A stretch of DNA of 64,000 nt from Alphaproteobacteria bacterium (GTDB lineage Bacteria; Pseudomonadota; Alphaproteobacteria; Rhodospirillales; Rhodospirillaceae), in NCBI GenBank assembly GCA_030835385.1, contig JAURPI010000015.1, positions 1 through 64,000 of the forward strand. The letters run 5' to 3'. A program made the translations under genes and the position numbers. Below, one piece after another: positions 52,933 through 61,585 of this stretch; position 1 is the stretch's first letter, and each line of letters opens with the position of its first letter. Below the pieces are notes generated by a model. That model saw only the letters and a list, made by a program, of their open reading frames with translations. It did not search any database and was not told the origin of the DNA.

Positions 52933-54228
52933 TTATACCTTCGCCAGAGCTTGCTCGATATCCGCAATAATATCATCCGCATGTTCGATACCGACGGACA
53001 AGCGAATGTAACCCGGGGTCACACCGGAAGCCGCCTGATCTTCGGCTGACAATTGAGAGTGTGTGGTACTGGCTGGATGAATTGCCAACGAGCGCGAATC
53101 ACCGATATTGGCGACGTGATATAGCAACTCTAAAGAGTCGATAAATTTGCGACCCGCCTCAAGACCGCCTTTGAGTTCAAAGCCGACTAGCCCTCCATAT
53201 TGCTTGCCTTCTAGATAGGCATCGGCCCTACGACGTGCTTCACCCTCCATGAATCCTGGATAAATCACCCGCGTGACATCGGCATGATCATTTAAGAAGC
53301 CGGCCACTTTGGCCGCATTCTCGCAATGACGGCGAATGCGGAGCGGCAAGGACTCGACACCTTGAATAAACTGAAACGCGTTCATCGGGCTCATCGCCGC
53401 GCCGACATCACGCAATAATGTTACACGAGCACGCAAGATGTAGGCGATAGGACCAAGTGGCTTGGCTGCTTCAGTCCACACCGCGCCGTGATAGCTCGGG
53501 TCCGGACGAGACAGCAGAGGAAAGCGCTCTTTGTGCGCTTCCCAATCGAAGGTGCCGCTATCAATTATTAGACCTCCAATGGACGTACCGTGACCGCCGA
53601 TGTACTTGGTCGTCGAGTACATGACGATGGCAGCGCCATGTTCGATGGGGCGGCAGATCAAAGGTGCGGCCGTATTGTCAACGATGAGAGGTACACCAAT
53701 GCTGCGACCGATATCTGCGACTTCCTTTATAGGAAAAACTTCTAGCTTCGGATTGGGCAGCGTCTCAGCGTAATAGCAGCGTGTCTTATCATCGGTCAGC
53801 TTGTGGAAGGACTCCGGATCAGCCGGATCGGCGAAACGCGCTTCGATCCCCATTTGTTTGAACGTATTGGCAAACAAATTCCACGTGCCGCCGTACAAGT
53901 CAGTGGAGGTGACAAAGTTGTCGCCAGCTTCGCATAAGTTCATGATCGCGAAAGTCGTCGCCGCCTGACCGGAAGCCACCGCCAATGCTGCCGCACCCCC
54001 TTCCATTGCCGTCAAGCGCTGTTCAAGCACGTCATTGGTTGGGTTCATGATGCGCGTGTAGATATTCCCCAACTCCGCCAACCCAAACAGATTGGCAGCG
54101 TGTTCGGTATCACGAAACTGATAGGACGTGGTTTGGTAGACCGGCACTGCAACGGCGCCGGTTGCCGGATCGGACCGAAAACCTGCATGCAGGGCGAGAG
54201 TATCGGGATGTAATTTACTGGCGTCCAT
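52933..54228 (-). CDS. metY: O-acetylhomoserine (thiol)-lyase
   Basis: 431 residues, PLP-dependent Cys/Met metabolism family; makes homocysteine directly from O-acetylhomoserine and sulfide. The PLP Lys is Lys208 in MYSTTKYIGGHG; the cofactor site includes AVASGQAATTFAI and DNTAAPLICRP. The ~430-residue length with the extra GPIAYILRARVTLLRD region marks the MetY rather than the shorter MetB/MetZ type. A very strong AGGAGG precedes the ATG. No SAM riboswitch fits in the 19-bp gap upstream, so it is expressed from the preceding genes' transcript or an internal promoter. Confidence 0.93.
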   Translation of the reverse strand: MDASKLHPDTLALHAGFRSDPATGAVAVPVYQTTSYQFRDTEHAANLFGLAELGNIYTRIMNPTNDVLEQRLTAMEGGAAALAVASGQAATTFAIMNLCEAGDNFVTSTDLYGGTWNLFANTFKQMGIEARFADPADPESFHKLTDDKTRCYYAETLPNPKLEVFPIKEVADIGRSIGVPLIVDNTAAPLICRPIEHGAAIVMYSTTKYIGGHGTSIGGLIIDSGTFDWEAHKERFPLLSRPDPSYHGAVWTEAAKPLGPIAYILRARVTLLRDVGAAMSPMNAFQFIQGVESLPLRIRRHCENAAKVAGFLNDHADVTRVIYPGFMEGEARRRADAYLEGKQYGGLVGFELKGGLEAGRKFIDSLELLYHVANIGDSRSLAIHPASTTHSQLSAEDQAASGVTPGYIRLSVGIEHADDIIADIEQALAKV

Positions 54229-54247
54229 ATCAGCCTCCTAGATTGCT

Positions 54248-55210
54248 TTACTTGTGTTCTAACGTCGCACGATTGTTAGTTAACGCTTTGACGTCTGTTT
54301 TAGTCAGAAACTCTTTAGCGTCCGAATCATCCTTTAGATAAGCATCCAAGAAGGCCGTTGACGTGCCACGAATAATTGAAAGGCCTTCATAATCGGGAGC
54401 ACCGCCCGCTGTCTCACGGCAAATCAGCCCGCCGTAATAGTGATCGCCCTCATCAAGAACGACGCCGTATTTGTCGCCGGGTGGGGTATCAAAATAGGCG
54501 GCCATCCGCCACGGCCAAGGATGCACCGGGCCCTGCCCGGTTGCGCCTAAGTCCTTTGTGCCACCCGAGGAATAGACCGGACCAACGTACCGCGTAAATG
54601 CACCGTCAACAATGTTGGGAAGTGGGCCCACGCCACTCAGCACCACCGCCACGTCATAACGGTCATCGCCAACGTCGACCGGCGCTTTGGTTGTCGCATC
54701 GGTAATTTCCAGACCGGTCATGGCCAGGGCAATTTGCCCGCCGAAAGAATGCCCGGCTGCGGCAATCCGCTCCCGATCAATCTTGCCCGCTAATCCCGGC
54801 GCTACATTCTCGATACTCTCGAGCGAATCAAGTATATAGGTCATATCCGCAATGCGTTCGCCGACCAGATCCTTACCCGCAAGGTCACGAAAACCAAAGC
54901 CGTTGGATTCAGAATCCATGTGCAAAGGCGCAATCGTTACGTAGCCATGGGATGTCCAATGATCCGTCACCGCCGCATACATATTTTTTGGGCAAAGCGC
55001 ACCCTGAGAAAAGACCACCAGCGGGAATGGTCCCTCATCGGCCGGCCAGGTCACGCGCACGGATAGCGGAACGAGACGATCAGGTCGATCCAAGTTGACT
55101 GGATAGGTGACATTGACATCGTGGTCACCGCGCAATGACTTGTAGATATCTGTGACACCCGCAAGAGCGGGGGACGCCGCCACTACAGCAGCAAGTATGT
55201 ATTGGAACAT
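54248..55210 (-). CDS. Exported dienelactone hydrolase/PAF-acetylhydrolase-like alpha/beta hydrolase
   Basis: 320 residues. The signal peptide ends ASPALA; the nucleophile elbow GHSFG holds Ser155. The oxyanion side has VVFSQGALCPKNMY, and a His in LDEGDHYYGG is a candidate catalytic His. Secreted lipase-like enzymes of this type hydrolyse small esters. It shares a minus-strand run with metY downstream and a quinone-oxidoreductase-like gene upstream (26-bp gap). Substrate unknown. Confidence 0.85.
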   Translation of the reverse strand: MFQYILAAVVAASPALAGVTDIYKSLRGDHDVNVTYPVNLDRPDRLVPLSVRVTWPADEGPFPLVVFSQGALCPKNMYAAVTDHWTSHGYVTIAPLHMDSESNGFGFRDLAGKDLVGERIADMTYILDSLESIENVAPGLAGKIDRERIAAAGHSFGGQIALAMTGLEITDATTKAPVDVGDDRYDVAVVLSGVGPLPNIVDGAFTRYVGPVYSSGGTKDLGATGQGPVHPWPWRMAAYFDTPPGDKYGVVLDEGDHYYGGLICRETAGGAPDYEGLSIIRGTSTAFLDAYLKDDSDAKEFLTKTDVKALTNNRATLEHK

Positions 55211-55236
55211 TGATTTTCCTTACGCGCGCGCAGAGT

Positions 55237-56208
55237 CTATTCGTCAGGGACGAGTATGATTTTACCAAAGTGATTGCGCTCGTGAATCATCTCATGAGCC
55301 CTAGCCACCTTTGACACCGGCAACACGGTATCAATGATGGGTTTTAACGTCCCATTGCTAAACAACGGGATCGCTTCACTGCAAAAACTCGGAATTGTTT
55401 CAGGCACATAACGCGCGGAGGAATCGATACTCATCGATAGCAATTGGATATTCCGCTCTCCGATATTAAGGCTGAACGTCACGTTACGGCCGCCGGTTGA
55501 ACCATACATGGCAATGCGACCCTCATAAGCCATGGACTCAATCAAATCAGCCGCGGTTTCTTCGCCAATGGTCATGCACCCAACGTCCAGCCCTTTGCCG
55601 TCGGTTAGCTCCATGACGCGCTCACGCACGTTTTCTTTTTTGTAATTGATAACAGCGTCAGCGCCCCATTCTTTCGCGATCTCCAGTTTGGCATCCTGAC
55701 TGGCCGTTCCAACCACCCAGCACCCCTTGGCTTTAGCGATCTGAAGTGCGGCCGATCCAACCGAGCTCGCGACTGCCTCGATCAGCACTTTTTGCCCCGG
55801 TTGTGCAGGAGCAACGATATGCAGCGCATGCCAAGCTGTCAGCCAGCCAACGCCAGCAGCGGCACCTTGTTCATAAGACCAACCGTCTGGCAGCGGAAAG
55901 GCATGATAAGCTTTGATTGTAATTTTGGTCGCATGAGCTCCACGGCCGCGGAAGAAAATCTTATCGCCGATGGCACAGTTGTCGACATCGGTTCCAATGG
56001 CGGAGACAACGCCCGCGCCTTCAAGACCGAGCACGAATGGTCTCTTCAGACCCGTATACGTCCCCGCCCGCATACGTGTTTCAGCAAAGTTGACCCCAGA
56101 CGCATGAACATCGACAACCACTTCATCGGGACCCGGCTCTGGGTCAGGCATATCAGCCCACTGCATGACCTCGGGGCCACCAAATTCCTCAACCAACCAT
56201 CCCTTCAT
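55237..56208 (-). CDS. Zinc-free MDR quinone oxidoreductase-like protein
   Basis: 323 residues. GroES-like N-domain: ASGVNFAETRMRAGTYTGLKRPFVLGLEGAG; NADPH domain: VLIEAVASSVGSAALQIAKAKGCWVVGTA; C-terminus ending FGKIILVP. The catalytic-zinc Cys/His are absent, as in NADPH:quinone reductase (QOR). QOR-type proteins reduce quinones or enoyl compounds. GGAG precedes the ATG. The MFS transporter upstream may import its substrate. Confidence 0.92.
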   Translation of the reverse strand: MKGWLVEEFGGPEVMQWADMPDPEPGPDEVVVDVHASGVNFAETRMRAGTYTGLKRPFVLGLEGAGVVSAIGTDVDNCAIGDKIFFRGRGAHATKITIKAYHAFPLPDGWSYEQGAAAGVGWLTAWHALHIVAPAQPGQKVLIEAVASSVGSAALQIAKAKGCWVVGTASQDAKLEIAKEWGADAVINYKKENVRERVMELTDGKGLDVGCMTIGEETAADLIESMAYEGRIAMYGSTGGRNVTFSLNIGERNIQLLSMSIDSSARYVPETIPSFCSEAIPLFSNGTLKPIIDTVLPVSKVARAHEMIHERNHFGKIILVPDE

Positions 56209-56258
56209 TGCGTCGCTCCGTCTTGCTTTTCTAGTTAATATAATTGGGGCGGTTAGGA

Positions 56259-57563
56259 CTAAGTCCGCATCCGCCGATCAACTTCTTCTACTTCTAATCC
56301 CGATGGCACTGGCTTTAGTCTGAGATACAACAGACCCGCTACTGCTAGAGGCACACCGACCACTACAGACAAGGTCATGTCCCAATCAAAAAAGGCGACA
56401 CCATAGGTTACAACCAATGGTCCAAAGGCGATACCGAGATTGACGGCAAGGCTAGAGCAAACAGCAAGCCCCGTCGCCCTCAGGTGCGTTGGGAAAACTT
56501 CTGCGATATAGGCAAACTTAACAGCGGCAGTGCCATAGAAAAATGTCGTACTGATACAAAGAACGATAAGTGTGTCCCAGTATCCTGACGTAAACCACAC
56601 CATACTGAGGAAAGAAGACGCTCCAAGCAGAGTCCATATTGTAACGGTCGTGCGACGGGTGAGAATAAATTCACCTGTGACAGCAGCGATGACGTAACCC
56701 ACGACAGCCACGGCGTTGGCATAGCCCACTATGTAAGTCGCATCGCTTTGCGCAAGCCCCCGCGATTCATGAAGGTAGGTGGGTAGCCACAGCGATGCCG
56801 CACCATATGCGATGACAAATATGAACTGAGCGGTAAATAGTGTGACAGTGCGAACCCGTATCTCGGGCGCAAATAACGCTGCAACCTTGCCAACACTTGT
56901 TTGATTTGCCTGGGGGTCGCGCTCGACCTCAGCTTTGTGTCCAGCGAACCGCGACGTCTCTCGTAAGAATTTGTGAATCACCCAAATAAAAGGGATGGAC
57001 AGAAGACCAACAAGAAACAACGGCCGCCAACCGAAGGCGTCCAACACAGGGGCAGCAAATAAGGCCGCAACAAATGCCCCTAATGGAAACGCCGTTTGCA
57101 AGAGTCCGGCCATAATGCCGCGATACCGAGCTGGCGCCTCTTCCGTCACAATAGCACCGGTCGTGGGATAGAGCGCGCCACCTGAGGCAATGGCAAAGGC
57201 ACGCAGAATCGTCATAACAATGATGCCAAGGGAAAACGAAACACCGCCGACCACCAGTTGCGCGGCACCCTCGGGCACGATGGCATGAGCAGCGATAAAC
57301 AAAGACGAAACAACTGTGATCAACATCAGCATGTGTTTACGGCCGAAGCGATCCGTCAACGTACCAATATAGACCTGAAGAATTGCCCCAGCTGAGTAAG
57401 ACAACGCGACAACCCAGCCCATAGCTTGCAAGCTGACACTAAAGGTTTCTCGGATCGACGGCAGCGCGTAGGAGAACAACGCCAGATCCACCTGGCTGAA
57501 CATGTAGGCCAGATGGCAGACAATAAAGGCTTGCAGCGGGTAACCGCGGATTTGAGTCCACAT
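56259..57563 (-). CDS. MFS transporter
   Basis: 434 residues, 12 helices. The MFS loop 2-3 motif is GTLTDRFGRKHMLML, and the helix-5 region has TTGAIVTEEAPARYRGIMAGLLQTAFPLGAF; the C-half repeat begins after the ERDPQANQTS loop. This pattern (AAHS/ACS-type metabolite:H+ symporter) suggests import of an organic acid. It is the first gene of a minus-strand run with the MDR, the hydrolase and metY, divergent from the HAD gene. The substrate is inferred only by context. Confidence 0.9.
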   Translation of the reverse strand: MWTQIRGYPLQAFIVCHLAYMFSQVDLALFSYALPSIRETFSVSLQAMGWVVALSYSAGAILQVYIGTLTDRFGRKHMLMLITVVSSLFIAAHAIVPEGAAQLVVGGVSFSLGIIVMTILRAFAIASGGALYPTTGAIVTEEAPARYRGIMAGLLQTAFPLGAFVAALFAAPVLDAFGWRPLFLVGLLSIPFIWVIHKFLRETSRFAGHKAEVERDPQANQTSVGKVAALFAPEIRVRTVTLFTAQFIFVIAYGAASLWLPTYLHESRGLAQSDATYIVGYANAVAVVGYVIAAVTGEFILTRRTTVTIWTLLGASSFLSMVWFTSGYWDTLIVLCISTTFFYGTAAVKFAYIAEVFPTHLRATGLAVCSSLAVNLGIAFGPLVVTYGVAFFDWDMTLSVVVGVPLAVAGLLYLRLKPVPSGLEVEEVDRRMRT

Positions 57564-57658
57564 GGGGCAGGAAACACAATATTTAAGGGTGAGGAACCCT
57601 AGCCCAGGTATCGCAAGCTGTCGCCCCTAGAAACCATAGCCGACAAGGATTTTATTCA

Positions 57659-58327
57659 GTGGATGCAGTGATCTTCGATTGCGACGGAGTCTTAGTCGAC
57701 AGCGAAATCCTTGCGCTGCGCTTTGGCATGCACGCCGCCAAGGCATTGGGTTTGTCTTACGACGAAGATGAGTACATCCATAGATTTATGGGAACGACGA
57801 TGAAAGCCTATTTCAATCGGCTTGAAGCAGACCGCATCGCTGCAGTAGGCAAACCATTGCCTGATGGTTTTGCCGATACGTTACTTACCGACAGCAAAAA
57901 AGAAATGGATGCGGAGCTAGTGGCAATCGCAGGCACGCACGCTGCTGTCGCGTCCTTAGATCAATCATTAGCGGTTGCGTCTTCATCCGGGCTGGACCGC
58001 CTGCACTTCAAGCTCAAGAAAACTGGACTCTTGCAGTTCTTCGGCACGCACATCTATTCGGGAGAGGATGTAGAGAACGGCAAACCAGCGCCGGATCTCT
58101 ATCTTCACACCGCTGAACGCTTGAATATAAAGACAACATCATGCGTGGCGATTGAAGACAGTGTGCACGGAGTTAAATCAGCCAAAACAGCTGGCATGAC
58201 AGTCATCGGATTTACCGGAGGCGGGCATTGCCGCCCCGGTCACGGTAAATATCTTTCGGACGCCGGCGCGGATGTGGTGATAGGCCACATGGACGACCTT
58301 AAAGAAACGCTCGTCCTTCTTTCTTAA
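57659..58327 (+). CDS. HAD-superfamily phosphatase/phosphoglucomutase-like
   Basis: 222 residues from a GTG at 57659 with AAGGAT upstream. Motif I is FDCDGVLVDSE (Asp7/Asp9), motif II SSSGLDRL, and motif III/IV IEDSVHGVKSAKTAGM. It belongs to the beta-phosphoglucomutase-like group with a helical cap (about 15-85). Many members dephosphorylate small sugars or 2-phosphoglycolate; specificity cannot be set. Convergent with an MFS gene, 1 bp apart. Confidence 0.92.
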   Translation: MDAVIFDCDGVLVDSEILALRFGMHAAKALGLSYDEDEYIHRFMGTTMKAYFNRLEADRIAAVGKPLPDGFADTLLTDSKKEMDAELVAIAGTHAAVASLDQSLAVASSSGLDRLHFKLKKTGLLQFFGTHIYSGEDVENGKPAPDLYLHTAERLNIKTTSCVAIEDSVHGVKSAKTAGMTVIGFTGGGHCRPGHGKYLSDAGADVVIGHMDDLKETLVLLS

Positions 58328-58328
58328 G

Positions 58329-59681
58329 CTACGACCCTGACACCTGATGCATATCGTTGTATTCCGCCCGGTAAGGAGCCAGACAACGGTACAACAGAAA
58401 CGCAGAAATCGGTGCAGCCACACCAACCGCAATCGCAATCGAATACTTCACAGCAGCGTCATAACCGAATCCAACATCTGTGATTAGGGCGATGACCGTC
58501 GGTGCCAAGCCGATACCCGCCAAATTCACCAGAAACAGGAACATGGCAGAGACCATGGCGCGCAACCGGTTGGGGGTGATCAACTGAAGAGCAGCAGTTG
58601 CCGCACCCCAGGGGAAACTGGCAAAGAACGTCAGACCTGCAAAACCAACGAAGGCAATGGTTGGGTTTGGTGACAGCGGTGCCAATATACCGAAAGGAAG
58701 CGTCAACAGTACACCGGTGATGCCGGTCCGTATTTCTGCATCAACTTTGCCGTTTTTGCGCCAATACGCCGCCAGCATGCCGCCAGACGTTACCCCGAGG
58801 AGCCCAAAGACGACGACAATTAAGCCATACGCGCCGCCAACCTCACCAGGTGACATACCGAATTCGCGCATAAAGAATGTCGGGGTCCACGCGGCGGTAC
58901 CCGTCCATATAAAGGCGTACAATGAAAATCCGAAGAAGTGATAAAAATACACACGCGGGCGGGTGGTTATGTACTTAAACGCTCTCTTGATATGGCTCCT
59001 GAGACTCACCTGACCGCTTTCGTCGGCGGTTTTGCCGAGACGCTTCGGCTCCCGCAGGGTCATGACCCACAAACCAACGAGGATGCCGGGCAAGCCGACA
59101 TACATGAAGGTGACCTGCCACGGCTCAAGATGACCAACAATAGGAAGGTCAAGCGCAGGCGTGATTTCAATGACCGCGCCGCCGATAACAAGCGCCAAAC
59201 CAGACCCGATGAAAAGACCTGCGTTGTAAAAGCTAAAAGCTCGGGACAACTTCTCAGGCCGGAAATAGTCAGGCACCAGCGAGTACACCGATGGTGACAG
59301 TGCAGCTTCACCAACCCCAACACCAACACGAGCGATAAACATCTGAATGAAAGAGTTGGCAAGACCACAGGCGGCGGTCGCGAAACTCCACAAATAAACG
59401 CCGATAGAAATAATCTTGATGCGGTTGCCTCGATCCGCCAACCAACCGATGGGCATGCCGAGGATGGTGTAGAACAACGCAAACGCAAACCCATGCAAAA
59501 GACTGATCTCGGTATCCGAGATGTCGAGCGATGCGCGAATGGGTTCCACCAAGAGTGTCAGAATAGTCCGGTCGATATAAGAAAAGGCATAGGCGATCAC
59601 CAAGACCACCATCACGTACCACGCGTACTTTTCGTCTGGGTGCTCGTCGTCGGTCACCTGTCCTTGAACTTGATCACTCAT
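58329..59681 (-). CDS. Spinster-type MFS transporter
   Basis: 450 residues, 12 helices. The N-terminus shows the spinster hallmark FSYIDRTILTLLVEPIRASLDISD, then LHGFAFALFYTILGMPIGWLADRGNR. Bacterial spinster-like MFS proteins commonly lie in aromatic or xenobiotic degradation clusters. Last gene of a minus-strand run that includes an anchored NAD(P)-binding protein, a propeller protein and a cytochrome c fusion. Cargo unknown. Confidence 0.92.
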   Translation of the reverse strand: MSDQVQGQVTDDEHPDEKYAWYVMVVLVIAYAFSYIDRTILTLLVEPIRASLDISDTEISLLHGFAFALFYTILGMPIGWLADRGNRIKIISIGVYLWSFATAACGLANSFIQMFIARVGVGVGEAALSPSVYSLVPDYFRPEKLSRAFSFYNAGLFIGSGLALVIGGAVIEITPALDLPIVGHLEPWQVTFMYVGLPGILVGLWVMTLREPKRLGKTADESGQVSLRSHIKRAFKYITTRPRVYFYHFFGFSLYAFIWTGTAAWTPTFFMREFGMSPGEVGGAYGLIVVVFGLLGVTSGGMLAAYWRKNGKVDAEIRTGITGVLLTLPFGILAPLSPNPTIAFVGFAGLTFFASFPWGAATAALQLITPNRLRAMVSAMFLFLVNLAGIGLAPTVIALITDVGFGYDAAVKYSIAIAVGVAAPISAFLLYRCLAPYRAEYNDMHQVSGS

Positions 59682-59756
59682 ACCATCACCCCCTAGTGGA
59701 GACGCATACTAGGGGGTTAAACAATACAAAATCCAGAGTGGTGATTAAGGCTTTTG

Positions 59757-60524
59757 CTAAAACAACATGTCCCAGGGGAAAACCATGTCCGCGTCCATGG
59801 CGGCCAAAACCTCCCCGATGGTGTTGTCGTCATCAATTATATTGACCACCAGCCCGGCGAGATCAGCTCGATTGATGATGCCAAACGCTTCGCGGCTTGC
59901 ACTTAAGTAGGCGCGCCCGGTCGCAGGACCTGATTTAAGTCCACCTGGACGGATGATGGTGTAGTCCAAGCTGCTGGCCATCAGATGATCTTCGGCCTGT
60001 GTCTTGAGTGGAATAATATCTTTAAGAAAATTGCGCGCTGGCAACGGTGCCGCTTCGTAGCTATCGCCTGCACCAACCGTCGTCATGAGAATCACACGTC
60101 TTACACCAGCAGATTCCGCCGCGTCGAAAACGTTGCGGTTGCCAAGATAATCGGGCTTGGGGTCACAACTGAAACAGGCGATGGTTGTAACCACTGACGT
60201 ATAATCCTTATCGACAAACGCCGCTTCTACCGAAGGCATGTCGAGCGCGTCACCAACAACAAGATTAACTCCCAGCGACTCAAGCTCGGCCGTATTTGAC
60301 GACTCACGAACGAATGCCGTCACCCGGTCACCGCGACCAATAAGAATCTTGGCGGTTTCCAATCCCGAATTCCGCGTGGCACCGAAAATCAGAACATGGT
60401 GCCCCCCTTCAGGGGCCGTACTGGCTTGCGTTTCATAAACGGGGAATTGGTTAGGAATGAACGACCAGATTATAAGAGCGCCGAGCGCCGCAAGCACTGC
60501 GAGTCCGATGCGTTTCTTCGTCAT
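59757..60524 (-). CDS. Membrane-anchored NAD(P)-binding (atypical SDR) protein
   Basis: 255 residues. The N-terminal hydrophobic segment (about 6-24) is a signal anchor, after which the Rossmann motif GATRNSG (48-54) begins an NAD(P)H-binding (BVR-B/NmrA-like) fold: VNLVVGDALDMPSVEAAF, VILMTTVGAGDS and LDYTIIRPGGL. Two nearby Cys (CFSC) are present. A dinucleotide-binding domain behind an export-like segment is odd, because NAD(P)H is not available in the periplasm. It may instead be a type II anchor or a lipid/flavin-bound form. SD AAGGA. Confidence 0.8.
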   Translation of the reverse strand: MTKKRIGLAVLAALGALIIWSFIPNQFPVYETQASTAPEGGHHVLIFGATRNSGLETAKILIGRGDRVTAFVRESSNTAELESLGVNLVVGDALDMPSVEAAFVDKDYTSVVTTIACFSCDPKPDYLGNRNVFDAAESAGVRRVILMTTVGAGDSYEAAPLPARNFLKDIIPLKTQAEDHLMASSLDYTIIRPGGLKSGPATGRAYLSASREAFGIINRADLAGLVVNIIDDDNTIGEVLAAMDADMVFPWDMLF

Positions 60525-60551
60525 ATCTATTTTCCTTATCTTAGGACTGGC

Positions 60552-61550
60552 TTATCCGGGGTATTGCGCCACACCAGATAATGAATTGTTCTGGCCAATG
60601 TAAGCGCTTTGGACAACCTCGCCGGTTTCTACGCTGACCAGAACAACCTGACCGCTGAAGAAATTACCGACAATAATGTTTTTACCGTCAGCCGTCGAAG
60701 CGCAAGCAGCCCATCCGCTGGTGTCCATATCGTAGTACTTGATAATTTCACCGGTGTGCTGGTCCAGCGTGACCATGCCGTTACCCGTGCTGAGCAATAA
60801 AGATCCATCAACCATCGGCATCATGGTCAACACCATGAAAATTTCTTCGTGCTCGTCAAACACTTTGAGATCTGGCAATTGCTTACGGTTAGCCAAGTCG
60901 TACTGCATCACCCGGTTGCCAGTTTCAGAAATGTAAATCATGCGAGTGCCGTTATCGGCTAGCACGGTCGAGGTAGCACCGTGAATGCCGGCAACACCGC
61001 CATGGGTATCGGTCGGGAATTCTTCGAGCAACTCCGCATCAGAATTAAACTTGAAGACGTAGCCGTCGCCGATCACGTCACGCCCAGGCAACAGATTAAA
61101 CCGTGTTGTGAGCGGTGGAACGCTGAGCTTCTTGCCGATCAAATGTTCGCCAAAAAACAAGCTGCCGTCATCGCCAAACGTCACACTGCTGAGGGTGCGA
61201 TCCGAAAACTTACGCACCGGCTTTTGAACACCATCATCACCAATCTCGACAACAGCAGGTGTACCCTGCGCGAAGGCCCAAAGAGTTCCATCGGGTGCGA
61301 AAGCGAGCCCGCCTACTTTGTGTGTGGTGCCTTTGGTGTAGAGCGTGCCTTTGAGTTGGAGATCCTCGTCATATTGGAAAATTCGCCCCGTCCCCATGTG
61401 ATCATCCGTGGGGTGATCCATGATCGTCGCAGCGACAAAGATGTCCCCATCTGCGAACGGCTTGAAATTTGATATCTGCTCTTGGGCCGTGACCGGCGAA
61501 GCCACCGCCATAACTGCTGCAGCGGCCAAAAGAGTGCGGCGATTGATCAT
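60552..61550 (-). CDS. Exported beta-propeller (SMP-30/gluconolactonase-like) protein
   Basis: 332 residues from the ATG at 61550, which gives a clean signal (NRRTLLAAAAVMAVASPVTAQ) and leaves a gap to the cytochrome gene; a longer frame overlaps that gene and is rejected. The mature part consists of repeated four-stranded blades: KVGGLAFAPDGTLWAF, LSSVTFGDDGSLFFGE and WAACASTADGKNIIVG. The pattern fits a six-bladed NHL/SMP-30-type propeller, but no metal-site residues are clear. It may bind or hydrolyse a small ligand in the periplasm. Flanked by other exported proteins on the same strand. Confidence 0.75.
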   Translation of the reverse strand: MINRRTLLAAAAVMAVASPVTAQEQISNFKPFADGDIFVAATIMDHPTDDHMGTGRIFQYDEDLQLKGTLYTKGTTHKVGGLAFAPDGTLWAFAQGTPAVVEIGDDGVQKPVRKFSDRTLSSVTFGDDGSLFFGEHLIGKKLSVPPLTTRFNLLPGRDVIGDGYVFKFNSDAELLEEFPTDTHGGVAGIHGATSTVLADNGTRMIYISETGNRVMQYDLANRKQLPDLKVFDEHEEIFMVLTMMPMVDGSLLLSTGNGMVTLDQHTGEIIKYYDMDTSGWAACASTADGKNIIVGNFFSGQVVLVSVETGEVVQSAYIGQNNSLSGVAQYPG

Positions 61551-61585
61551 GATCGTCTTCTTTCGATATGAGCGCCTAAAGCGCT

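Noticed and set aside
54229-54247. SAM riboswitch in front of metY
   Set aside because: Only 19 bp separate metY from the upstream gene, which leaves no room for a riboswitch.
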